From assembly GCA_955652715.1 (NCBI GenBank), contig CATPBS010000257.1, positions 1 to 16,091 on the forward strand: DNA of 16,091 nucleotides. Direction: 5' to 3'. Below are positions 1 to 7,668 of this stretch, one piece after another; positions within the stretch are counted from its first letter, which is position 1; each line of letters opens with the position of its first letter. This DNA is from an uncultured Candidatus Udaeobacter sp. GTDB taxonomy: Bacteria; Verrucomicrobiota; Verrucomicrobiia; Chthoniobacterales; UBA10450. The notes below the pieces were generated by a model. That model saw only the letters and a program-made list of their open reading frames with translations. It had not been told where the DNA came from and searched no databases. The position numbers were made by a program, and so were the translations under genes.

Positions 1-272
1 CTCGGGTCAGTTCATTCTTGGAGACGAAGGACAACGGTTCGAGGAAGGTTGGGCAAGATTTTGCGGCGCGAAATTTTGTGTAGGCGTTGCCAACGGCATG
101 GAAGCGATCGAACTTGGTTTGCGCGCGTTGAATATTGGACCGGGCGACGAAGTCATTACCACGCCGATGACCGCCATCGCTACGGTTATTGCTATCATGT
201 ACGCCGCGTCATCCGCAGCTTTGCGATGAAGACGTGGCGATGATTATCTCCACTCTCAATCACTTCGAGTGA
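1..272 (+). pseudogene. Internally deleted DegT/DnrJ/EryC1-type sugar aminotransferase remnant
   Basis: Reading from base 2, a frame encodes the N-terminal region typical of PLP-dependent DegT/DnrJ/EryC1/StrS aminotransferases: SGQFILGDEGQRFEE, then CGAKFCVGVANGMEAIEL, then IGPGDEVITTPMTAIAT. It covers the substrate/PLP-loop segment at roughly residues 20-95 of a protein usually 360-400 residues long. The match fades after TVIAIMYA and the frame stops at 227-229. A second frame, ending at the stop at 270-272, reads HPQLCDEDVAMIISTLNHFE. This resembles the extreme C-terminus of the same family, where a (M/H)P-x-L-(S/T)-D-E-x-V pattern is followed by a helix. The catalytic lysine region and about 270 residues in between are absent, and the two pieces are in different frames. 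I infer a deletion near 195-215, or an assembly collapse. The family normally makes amino sugars for surface polysaccharide. The gene starts beyond the window edge. Confidence 0.68.
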
Positions 273-312
273 AAACGCAGTTGCGTAAGACGGCCGTGGA
301 ATTCGCCAAACG

Positions 313-2382
313 ATGTCGCATATAATCGGTCGTTATTTTTCCTCTTCGCGGCTTCGCGTCTATTCATTGGCGCTAATTCTCTGCGCCTTAACATTTGTAG
401 TTTACCAACCAGCGTGGAATGGCGGCTTCATCTGGGACGATGATGCTTATGTGACAAATAACGACCTGCTGACTGCATCCGATGGTTTACGGCGGATTTG
501 GTTTTCGCTGGACTCGCCTTCTCAATATTTCCCGCTCGTTTATACCACGTTTCGCGTAGAGCACGCGCTCTGGGGGGTAAATCCGTCTGGTTATCATTGG
601 GTTAACCTTCTGCTTCACGTGGCCAACGCGTTGCTGGTGTGGCGAGTGTTGACGCGTCTAAATGTGCCGGGCGCGTGGTTGGCCGGAGCAATTTTCGCCC
701 TGCATCCCGTGCAGGTAGAATCGGTTGCCTGGATCACGGAACGCAAAAACGTGTTAATGGGCTTTTTCTTTTTGCTGACGCTTCTTGCATGGATTGCATT
801 TGTTGACGAGCGAACAAAGCGGCCGTGGCGCTTTTATGGGCTGGCGTTGATTCTTTATCTACTGGCGCTTTCTGCCAAGACGACGGCCTGTACTTTACCT
901 GCCGCGTTGTTCTTGATTTTATGGTTGCGGAAAAAGCCCATTAGTTGGAAGAGAATTTTCCAGATCGTCCCCTTCTTCGTTCTTAGCATCGCCATGGGTT
1001 TATTGGCAATGTGGTGGGAGCGCTACCATCAGGGGACGAGCCGGGCGGTCCTGACGTTCCTGAGTCCGATCGAGCGCGTCCTCGTGGCAAGCCGGGCTAT
1101 TTGGTTTTATCTGAGCAAGCTCATCTGGCCATCTGATCTGACGTTCATTTATCCCAGATGGGATATCGCGCCGACTCATCTGCTGGATTATGTGTGGTTC
1201 GCCGCAGGCGTGGTTCTGTGCGTGGCGATCTACTCTGCGAGGCGGTATGTGGGACGCAGCATCGAAGTCGCGGCGGCATTTTTTGTTGCGACACTCAGCC
1301 CAGTACTTGGCTTTATCATGCTTTTCACATTCCGCTACACGTTTGTCGCCGACCACTACCAGTATCTGGCGTGTATCGGACCAATCGCGCTCGTTTCGGC
1401 AGGCGTAATCAGTCTGGCCGACGTGGTTAAGCAGCGCCGCGCCATCATCTTTAGTGCAGCGTTAGTTGCGGTTGCAAGCCTGTGGGCGTTGACGTGGCGG
1501 CAAGCCACGATGTATGGCGACATCGAAAGGCTTTGGCGCACTACTCTTGCAAGAAACCCGGAGTGCTGGATGGCTCATACCAACCTCGGCATTGTCCTTC
1601 TCGAGAAAGGCCAGGTGGATGAGGCAATCGTTCATTACCGGACTGCCTTGCAAATGCAGCCGAATTCGTGGGATGATGAGTACAATCTGGGGACGGCCCT
1701 TTTAAGCAAAGGCGAAGTAGACGAGGCGATCGTGCACTGCGAGAAAGCGGTCACCATCCAACCAAACGATCCTGATGCTCAGGTCTCTTTAGGCAGTGCT
1801 CTCCTTGAGAAGAAACGGATCGACGAAGCGATAATGCATTATCAAAAAGCGCTCGCGATACGGCCTGACTACGTTCTGGCCCAATGCGGTCTCGGCCGCG
1901 CTCTGCTCGAAAAAGGGGACCTCGATACTGCCATCCAGCATTTTCGCGCCGCCCTGTTGATCCAGCCTGAGCATGCAGATTGTCACACGGTTCTTGCTGT
2001 TGCTCTCGATGAAAAAGGCGAAACAGCCGAAGCTATTGAACATTACGAGAAAGCGCTGAAGCTTTCTCCGCAATCAGTTCCCGCCTTAAGTAATCTGGCT
2101 TGGCTGCTGGCTACGTGCTCCAACGCATTATTGCGAAACGGTAGCAAGGCAGTCGAGATCGCCAGGCACGCTGATCAACTGTCGGGCGGTACTAACACGC
2201 TTGTGCTGCGTACCTTGGCAGCGGCGTACGCGGAGAGCGGGCAATTCGAAAGCGCCATCGAAAGCGCCCGGGCTGCGGTGCAACTAGCACGGATGCATGG
2301 CGACCAGTCCTTAGTCACGGCCCTCGATCAAGAGATAGCTCTTTACCAGCTCGGCATCCCCTGCCGACAAGCGCCAAAGTAA
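313..2382 (+). CDS. TMTC-like GT-C membrane protein with C-terminal TPR repeats
   Basis: A 689-residue polytopic membrane protein. Residues 15-400 hold about nine to ten hydrophobic segments, and residues 418-675 hold about seven TPRs of the form LGxxLLEKGxxDEAIxHYxxAL. The first loop after TM1 carries WDDDAYVTNN (41-50). This position corresponds to the acidic catalytic motif of GT-C glycosyltransferases (PMT/TMTC families), which use lipid-linked sugars outside the cytoplasmic membrane. ALHPVQVESVAWITERKN (129-146) and VADHYQYL (345-352) also occur in the paralogue at 5452-7665, so the two are clearly homologous. Animal TMTC proteins are O-mannosyltransferases with TPRs. Donor and acceptor here are unknown, so transferase activity is inference. 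The ATG is the only good start, because a stop lies 24 bases upstream in frame. No ribosome-binding site is obvious. The neighbouring aminotransferase remnant may hint at an old glycan locus. Confidence 0.85.
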   Translation: MSHIIGRYFSSSRLRVYSLALILCALTFVVYQPAWNGGFIWDDDAYVTNNDLLTASDGLRRIWFSLDSPSQYFPLVYTTFRVEHALWGVNPSGYHWVNLLLHVANALLVWRVLTRLNVPGAWLAGAIFALHPVQVESVAWITERKNVLMGFFFLLTLLAWIAFVDERTKRPWRFYGLALILYLLALSAKTTACTLPAALFLILWLRKKPISWKRIFQIVPFFVLSIAMGLLAMWWERYHQGTSRAVLTFLSPIERVLVASRAIWFYLSKLIWPSDLTFIYPRWDIAPTHLLDYVWFAAGVVLCVAIYSARRYVGRSIEVAAAFFVATLSPVLGFIMLFTFRYTFVADHYQYLACIGPIALVSAGVISLADVVKQRRAIIFSAALVAVASLWALTWRQATMYGDIERLWRTTLARNPECWMAHTNLGIVLLEKGQVDEAIVHYRTALQMQPNSWDDEYNLGTALLSKGEVDEAIVHCEKAVTIQPNDPDAQVSLGSALLEKKRIDEAIMHYQKALAIRPDYVLAQCGLGRALLEKGDLDTAIQHFRAALLIQPEHADCHTVLAVALDEKGETAEAIEHYEKALKLSPQSVPALSNLAWLLATCSNALLRNGSKAVEIARHADQLSGGTNTLVLRTLAAAYAESGQFESAIESARAAVQLARMHGDQSLVTALDQEIALYQLGIPCRQAPK

Positions 2383-2523
2383 GGCGCTCAAACGGCGTCG
2401 AACCGACCGCACAGAACCGCTGTTTTAGCTTGTGTCCGCGTCGCTGCGTTGAGGCGCTTAGCGAGTTTCCATCAGCAGCGGCGGCACAGCGCGCTGGTTT
2501 ATCGGATCTGCTACGGACCCAAC

Positions 2524-3828
2524 TCAAAGCTCGTCGCGCAGAATTTCGAAAACGGTTGTGTTGTCCACTACGCCTTGCAGCGCGTCTGTCCCAGGGCCGC
2601 TGCCGAACGCAACGACGTCTTCGACGGTGACCAGCGCTGATTTCGTGTAGAACGCCGCTGGCTCCGGCTGTTCCACTTGTTGAGTCTCACTTCTGTCTTG
2701 TTTCCCGGGTATTTTCGCGGGGCCGTACGACTTCGTGCCGTGGGGACCCGTTGCCCAGGTGATCCAGGGCTGGCCAGCTGAATTAAAGCCTAGCAACGCG
2801 ATGCCGCTATCTTTGCGAAAAGGAAATCCATTTAAGTTTAGTCCACCGATTGCCAAATCACCGCAGACTACGATTGTCGATTTTGGTCCCCCATAGCTTC
2901 GTGCAATGCCTACTGCGCGATCCAGTTCAACTGTTTGGCTTAGGGTTCTTTCTCCATCGTTTTCCTGTGCTGCTTTGCGCATCAGCCCTGCATCGACAAC
3001 CAGGAAATAGCCTCCGGGGTTGTATTGAAGTAATTGGATCGCACGCCGCACCATATCCAAAAGACTGGGCTGCTGACTTCTCTCTTCTACCTGGTTCGAG
3101 AACGCGAGATCTCCATTACTAAAAACACCGAAAAGTTTCGGCCGGCGCCACGCCGGAATTGTTTCCAGGTCCGTTCGTGCTCGAACGATATCGAATCCGT
3201 TGCCACGGAGTTCGAGCAACAGATCGCGATTGTCTTGTCTGTCGCCGCCTTTTGTATTGGGAAGAAATTGCGCCGCGCCGCCACCCATTGCGATGTCGAT
3301 GTTTCCTCGATCGACAAACTCAGTCGCGATTTTCTCGACGTCGGTGGACTCAACCGGGTGCGCGTAAAAAGCCGCGCTGGTCGGATCGGTGAGCCTTGTG
3401 TCCGTCACCAGCCCGGTGGCTCGTCCATGTTCGCGCGCTAGTTCAAGGATGCTCTTGATCGGTTTCCCATCGCCATTGATCGCAAGCGCGCGATTGGTCA
3501 CCCTCTCACCGGTCGCGATTGCGGTTGCGGCAGCCGCCTGATCGGGAGCGGCAAAGTCCTTCGAGTAATTCATGACCAAAGCTGCATGAGCCATCGAATC
3601 CACGTTCAACCGCGTACCGGCTCCGGCAGCATAGGCACGCGTAGGAGCGAGGCGGGCAGGCGAGAGCCCTTCTCCGACAAACAAGATAATCCCAAAGGGC
3701 TTGCGGATTACCCAGTGTTGAAAATAGAGAACACCGACGCCCCCAAACACGAGGAGGCAAAAGAGCGCGAGCAACTGATTGCGCCATTTCACGAGGCCGA
3801 TGTAGGCGCGCGTCGGCTCGGTTGTCAA
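2524..3828 (-). CDS. Membrane-anchored alkaline phosphatase-fold protein, active site lost
   Basis: A 434-residue protein with an N-terminal hydrophobic anchor (about 17-37) and an exported domain of the PhoA-type alkaline phosphatase family. Fold markers are colinear: ILFVGEGLSPARL (48-60), AAAATAIATGERVTNRAL (98-115), KPIKSILELA (122-131), GRATGLVTDTRLTDPTSAAF (135-154), NIDIAMGGGAAQFLP (176-190) and GGYFLVVDAG (272-281). By comparison from memory with E. coli PhoA, the nucleophile Ser102 is Gln97, Asp51 is Glu53, Arg166 is Thr162, Glu322 is Asp279, Asp327 is Arg284, His331 is Gln288, His370 is Leu325, and the His412 region has no histidine. Only the equivalents of Asp153, Thr155 and Asp369 remain. 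It is therefore very probably not a phosphatase, although the frame is intact and full length. The start is TTG at 3828. A GTG at 3792 would begin directly before the anchor and is a fair alternative. It is divergent from gpmI. Confidence 0.85.
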   Translation of the reverse strand: MTTEPTRAYIGLVKWRNQLLALFCLLVFGGVGVLYFQHWVIRKPFGIILFVGEGLSPARLAPTRAYAAGAGTRLNVDSMAHAALVMNYSKDFAAPDQAAAATAIATGERVTNRALAINGDGKPIKSILELAREHGRATGLVTDTRLTDPTSAAFYAHPVESTDVEKIATEFVDRGNIDIAMGGGAAQFLPNTKGGDRQDNRDLLLELRGNGFDIVRARTDLETIPAWRRPKLFGVFSNGDLAFSNQVEERSQQPSLLDMVRRAIQLLQYNPGGYFLVVDAGLMRKAAQENDGERTLSQTVELDRAVGIARSYGGPKSTIVVCGDLAIGGLNLNGFPFRKDSGIALLGFNSAGQPWITWATGPHGTKSYGPAKIPGKQDRSETQQVEQPEPAAFYTKSALVTVEDVVAFGSGPGTDALQGVVDNTTVFEILRDEL

Positions 3829-3863
3829 CGAAAGAACCGCTTGTCGGCCTTCTCATTCATCGG

Positions 3864-3869
3864 CAAAAT
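3864..3869 (+). promoter_or_regulatory. Possible promoter for gpmI in the divergent gap
   Basis: Within the 52-base divergent gap there is TTGTCG at 3841-3846, then 17 bases, then CAAAAT at 3864-3869. Each hexamer matches the sigma-70 consensus at four of six positions. Transcription would start only about five bases before the gpmI ATG at 3881, giving a nearly leaderless mRNA. The match is weak and could be chance. Confidence 0.22.
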
Positions 3870-3880
3870 GCCTGCGACGT

Positions 3881-5422
3881 ATGGCTGGTCCGGTGATGCT
3901 CATCATTCGCGACGGCTGGGGCATCAATCCGGGTGGCCGGGAGAAGCGCAAAGAGAATGGAGACGCCACGTTGCTCGCGTCGACTCCCTTTCATGACAAG
4001 CTCTACCGGGATTATCCATTCTCCAGATTGAGCGCGAGTGGCGTTGATGTCGGCTTGCCGGAAGGACAAATGGGCAACTCGGAAGTGGGCCACCTTAACT
4101 TGGGAGCAGGTAGAATTGTCTATCAAGATCTGACGCGAATTAACAAAGCAATCCAAGAGGGTGAACTAACATGTAACCAGATACTGCAGGAAACCTTTGC
4201 AGCTGCGCGAAGTCATCGGCTTCATTTGCTAGGACTGGTTTCCGATGGCGGCGTGCACAGCCATTATTCGCACATGGTCGCACTTGCTAACGCGGCGCGT
4301 GAAGCTGGTGTAGTAGAAATCTTCGTCCATGCTTTTACGGACGGGCGAGATACGTCACCCACTGGCGGGGCGGGTTTTTTGAGAACATGCGAAAAAGAGC
4401 TTGAGAAAGGCGGCGCCAAGATAGTTACCGTGATTGGCCGGTATTTCGCGATGGATCGCGATCGGCGCTGGGACCGCACCAAAAAAGCTTGGGACGCAAT
4501 CGTTCTTGGTCGGGGTGATTACTGCAAATCATCGCCTTCCGCAGCGGTAGATCGACAATACTCACTTGGTAAGACGGACGAGTTCATGCCGGCGCTGATT
4601 TTCTCCCACTTCAACGAGCAGCGGGTGCGCGATGGCGACTCAGTTTTGTTTTTCAACTTCCGCGCCGATCGCGCCAGGCAATTATCGCAAGCCTTTCTTC
4701 TGAAAGATTTCGATGGCTTCGACCGCGAGGTATGGCCGCAAGTCCATTTTGTCACGCTAACGCAATACGACGTGACTTATTCTTCGCCCTTTATTTTTGC
4801 GCCTGAAGAGCTCGCCCACATCTTAGGTGAAATCGTTAGCGCGGCTTGTAAATCGCAATTGCGCATCGCGGAGACGGAGAAATACGCGCATGTGACTTAC
4901 TTTTTTAATGGCGGTATCGAGAAACCGTTTTCGGGCGAAGACCACAAACTGATTCCCTCGCCCAAGGTCGCTACCTACGACTTGAAACCGGAGATGAGTG
5001 CGTTTGAGGTCACCGAAGAAGTGCTCGCGCGCATGGCGCACTACGATCTGATTATCCTCAATTTCGCTAATCCTGACATGGTCGGCCATACCGGCGTCGT
5101 CGAAGCGGGAGTCAAAGCTGTGGAGACCGTGGACGAATGCACAGCGCGAATTATTCCGAAGCTTCTTGAGCTTGGCGGCAAGTGCCTCGTCACCGCCGAC
5201 CACGGAAATTGCGAGCAGATGCGCAATCCCGATGGCTCACCCAATACCGCGCACACCAGCAATCTTGTGCATTTCATTTATGTGGCCAGCGATGCAGCAA
5301 GATTTCGCTGCGAAGACGGAATCCTGGCCGATGTCGCGCCGACCCTTTTGTTTTTGCTCGGATTGCCGCAGCCAAAGGAGATGACCGGCCACAACTTGCT
5401 CGTGCCGATTGTCAGCCAGTAG
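3881..5422 (+). CDS. gpmI: 2,3-bisphosphoglycerate-independent phosphoglycerate mutase
   Basis: A 513-residue cytoplasmic enzyme of the alkaline phosphatase superfamily that interconverts 3- and 2-phosphoglycerate in glycolysis and gluconeogenesis using two Mn2+ ions. All expected motifs are present: IIRDGWG with metal ligand Asp11, GNSEVGHLNLGAGR with the phosphoserine nucleophile Ser67, SDGGVHSH with His126, FTDGRDTSP with Asp156-Arg157, GRYFAMDRDRRWDR (186-199), FNFRADRARQ with Arg261 and Arg264, EKYAHVTYFFNGG with Lys334, NFANPDMVGHTG with Asp399 and His403, VTADHGN with Asp440-His441, and NTAHTS with His458. Length matches the family's usual 505-515 residues. The ATG at 3881 gives the family's short lead-in before the RDGWG motif. 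Asp11 is preceded by Arg where Leu is commoner, which is probably harmless. No ribosome-binding site is visible. The stop lies 29 bases from the stop of the convergent TPR gene. Confidence 0.97.
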   Translation: MAGPVMLIIRDGWGINPGGREKRKENGDATLLASTPFHDKLYRDYPFSRLSASGVDVGLPEGQMGNSEVGHLNLGAGRIVYQDLTRINKAIQEGELTCNQILQETFAAARSHRLHLLGLVSDGGVHSHYSHMVALANAAREAGVVEIFVHAFTDGRDTSPTGGAGFLRTCEKELEKGGAKIVTVIGRYFAMDRDRRWDRTKKAWDAIVLGRGDYCKSSPSAAVDRQYSLGKTDEFMPALIFSHFNEQRVRDGDSVLFFNFRADRARQLSQAFLLKDFDGFDREVWPQVHFVTLTQYDVTYSSPFIFAPEELAHILGEIVSAACKSQLRIAETEKYAHVTYFFNGGIEKPFSGEDHKLIPSPKVATYDLKPEMSAFEVTEEVLARMAHYDLIILNFANPDMVGHTGVVEAGVKAVETVDECTARIIPKLLELGGKCLVTADHGNCEQMRNPDGSPNTAHTSNLVHFIYVASDAARFRCEDGILADVAPTLLFLLGLPQPKEMTGHNLLVPIVSQ

Positions 5423-5451
5423 CTGCGTTAGTAGTTGATAAAGTCAGGTTT

Positions 5452-7665
5452 TTACTCGCTCGTGTCGCGGAGCGGAAGGCGCCTTCGGTAAAGATCGATA
5501 TTGGCTTCGAGTGCCTTTGCCAAATCGTAGTTTCCCTGCTTGATGGCTAATTGCGAGCCGCGCTCCGCCGTTTCAGTCGCCTTATCGAACTGACCATTTT
5601 CAGCATAAGCGGCAGCCAGCAGCCGGTAGATTCGCGGCTCTCCGTCGCCGGAGAGTTGTAGCGCACGCTCACCGAGAGCAACTGCTTGTGCCCCTCTTCG
5701 AATTGCGTCGTCCGGAAATGTGGCGAATACCCATACGAGATTACAGTAGGCGTTTAGATTGTCTGGCCGCAGCTCCAGCGTTTTTTGCCATTCGCTGATT
5801 GCTTGATCGACTCGCCCCTGTTGCGACCACGCGATACCGAGGTCGTTGTGCGCCTCCGCGCTGGCCGGGTTGACTTGCAATTCTTTTTGCAAATGTGCAA
5901 TTGCCTGATCGGGGCGACCCTGCCGCAACAGGATCATCGCGATGTTGTGATGAACTTTGGGTAGACGCGGGTCCAGCTCCATGGCTTTCTGGAAATGAGC
6001 AAGAGCAGCATCGAGTTCTCCTTTCGAAGTAAGGGCAATGCCGAGGTTATTGTGCGCTTCCACGAACTCCGGCTGGATTCGCAATTCCTTCTCGAACTCA
6101 GCAATCGCCTCGTCGAGGTGTCCGCTGTTTAGAAACAATGTGGCGATGTTGTAGTGCACCCGTGGGCGATCTGGACGTGTCTGGAGAACCTTTTGAAAAT
6201 GGATGCTCGCCTCCTCGTTTTCTCCATATGCGGAAAGCGCAACACCGAGACGGCTATGAGCATCGGCGCTATCAGGCCGGATCTCCAATGCCTTGCGCGC
6301 GTGAAAGATTGCGTCGTTCAGACGATCTTCGCGGAGGTCAAGATCGCAAAGACTAATGTGTGCTGTGTCGTTCTGTGGATTGACGGCGACTGCGCGCGTC
6401 CAAAGAGCGCGGCCATCATGCCAGTAGTTGGTTTGTTTCCAGGCAGGCCACATTAACATAAGAATCGAGGACGCCATCGCCGTGCCGAGAATAATGCGTC
6501 GATGGCGCCACGAGGATGCAGTCTCAACAACGAACCAAGTCACGAGAATATACAGACCGATCAGGGGCAGGTATGTGTAGCGGTCCGCGTGCGCTTGCTC
6601 GCCGACCTGTACAATCCCGCTCACCGGCACCAGCATTCCCAAAAACCAAAACCAGCCCGTAAAAAAATAAGGATGTTTCCGTCTGTACATGAAAGCGGCT
6701 GTGCTGACCGCGAAGAGGAATAGCGCCGCCGTCGAGACTTGTACGACAGAAAGGCTGTGCCTCGGATGCGGGTAAAAGACGGACAATCCAGCTGGCCATA
6801 CGAGTTGTCGCAGGTAAACGATTGTTGCCACAGCCGCGTTACCAAGTCTGTCCATCAGCGACAGATGGCCGATTGGATCAATAAAATGGCGTTGAGCGAG
6901 AACAGTCGCCGCGCAAGAACCAAATGAAAGAAGTAGCAACGGAATTTTTTCAAGGAAGATTCGTCGAATACTCGCGCGGTCTTCAACTCTGCGCAGCTTG
7001 GGAATCTTGGCTGGAGCCGCGGGCGCGAATCGCCTCAGAGGCCAGTAATCCAGCAATAGGAGAACGAACGGAACGGTCACCAGCATCGGTTTCGACATCA
7101 GGCCGAACGCGAACCAGAGCAGGACAAGCAGATAGGATGTGAGCGAGCGCGCGTGCACATATTGCGTGTAAGCGCTGAGAGTCAGCATGAAAAATACGGC
7201 GCTTAATACATCTTTCCGTTCAGAAATCCACGCGACCGATTCCACGTGCAGCGGATGAATTGCGAACAGCGAGGCGACAAAAGCGCTTTGCCACAAAGTG
7301 CCTGTCATTTGTCGCAGCACCAGAAACAGGAGGATGACAGCAATCGTGTGCAAAAGAACGTTGGTGAAATGATGTCCGCCCGGGTTCAGACCGTACAGCT
7401 GGCAATCGACCATGTGCGAAATGACCGTGAGCGGATGCCAGTTACCACCGACAGTGTGCGTAAAGGCCCAAAACACGCCTCCTAGCGAAAGGCCTGCCGC
7501 GACCTTTGTATTTTCGTAAACGTAGTTTGGATCATCGTAGGTAACGAAATGATGGCGTAGGGTCTGACCGAAAATCAACCAGGTGATCGCGACGAGGAGA
7601 GCACAAATCCCGAAAACGACTCCAAGCTTCGGGATTGCTGTTCGCAAAAATGCGTGTCTTGCCAT
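5452..7665 (-). CDS. TMTC-like GT-C membrane protein with C-terminal TPR repeats (second paralogue)
   Basis: A 737-residue polytopic protein, homologous over its whole length to the protein at 313-2382. The N-terminal half has roughly ten membrane segments (about 12-410). Its first external loop carries VTYDDPNYV, with Asp44-Asp45 at the GT-C acidic position. AIHPLHVESVAWISERKD (135-152) and ADRYTYLPLIG (360-370) are the family's signature stretches. Residues 433-715 form about eight TPRs, including NLGIALTSKGELDAALAHFQ and NDLGIAWSQQGRVDQAISEW. The C-terminal LLAAAYAENGQFDKATETAE parallels LAAAYAESGQFESAIESARA in the paralogue. A role in glycosylating exported proteins or lipids is inferred from family resemblance only; a plain TPR membrane scaffold is possible. 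The ATG lies three bases after the stop of the upstream gene, so it is probably the last gene of a hemB transcript and may depend on translational coupling. Confidence 0.86.
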   Translation of the reverse strand: MARHAFLRTAIPKLGVVFGICALLVAITWLIFGQTLRHHFVTYDDPNYVYENTKVAAGLSLGGVFWAFTHTVGGNWHPLTVISHMVDCQLYGLNPGGHHFTNVLLHTIAVILLFLVLRQMTGTLWQSAFVASLFAIHPLHVESVAWISERKDVLSAVFFMLTLSAYTQYVHARSLTSYLLVLLWFAFGLMSKPMLVTVPFVLLLLDYWPLRRFAPAAPAKIPKLRRVEDRASIRRIFLEKIPLLLLSFGSCAATVLAQRHFIDPIGHLSLMDRLGNAAVATIVYLRQLVWPAGLSVFYPHPRHSLSVVQVSTAALFLFAVSTAAFMYRRKHPYFFTGWFWFLGMLVPVSGIVQVGEQAHADRYTYLPLIGLYILVTWFVVETASSWRHRRIILGTAMASSILMLMWPAWKQTNYWHDGRALWTRAVAVNPQNDTAHISLCDLDLREDRLNDAIFHARKALEIRPDSADAHSRLGVALSAYGENEEASIHFQKVLQTRPDRPRVHYNIATLFLNSGHLDEAIAEFEKELRIQPEFVEAHNNLGIALTSKGELDAALAHFQKAMELDPRLPKVHHNIAMILLRQGRPDQAIAHLQKELQVNPASAEAHNDLGIAWSQQGRVDQAISEWQKTLELRPDNLNAYCNLVWVFATFPDDAIRRGAQAVALGERALQLSGDGEPRIYRLLAAAYAENGQFDKATETAERGSQLAIKQGNYDLAKALEANIDLYRRRLPLRDTSE

Positions 7666-7668
7666 GTT

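Noticed and set aside
49..243. Small frame of 64 codons overlapping the aminotransferase remnant
   Set aside because: It is out of phase with the recognisable aminotransferase text and its product is Arg/His-rich with no family resemblance.
1600..2080. Periodic direct repeats at about 102-base spacing
   Set aside because: These are the coding reflection of the 34-residue TPR units, not a separate DNA repeat or array.
2379..2475. Imperfect inverted repeat (GGCGCTCAA and TTGAGGCGC) after the first TPR gene
   Set aside because: Pairing needs a bulge, the arms are about 70 bases apart and no T-run follows, so it is not a credible terminator.
2430..2640. Two short plus-strand frames in the gap after the first TPR gene
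   Set aside because: They run into the 3' end of the phosphatase-like gene in antisense, overlap each other, and give Arg-rich sequence typical of shadow frames.
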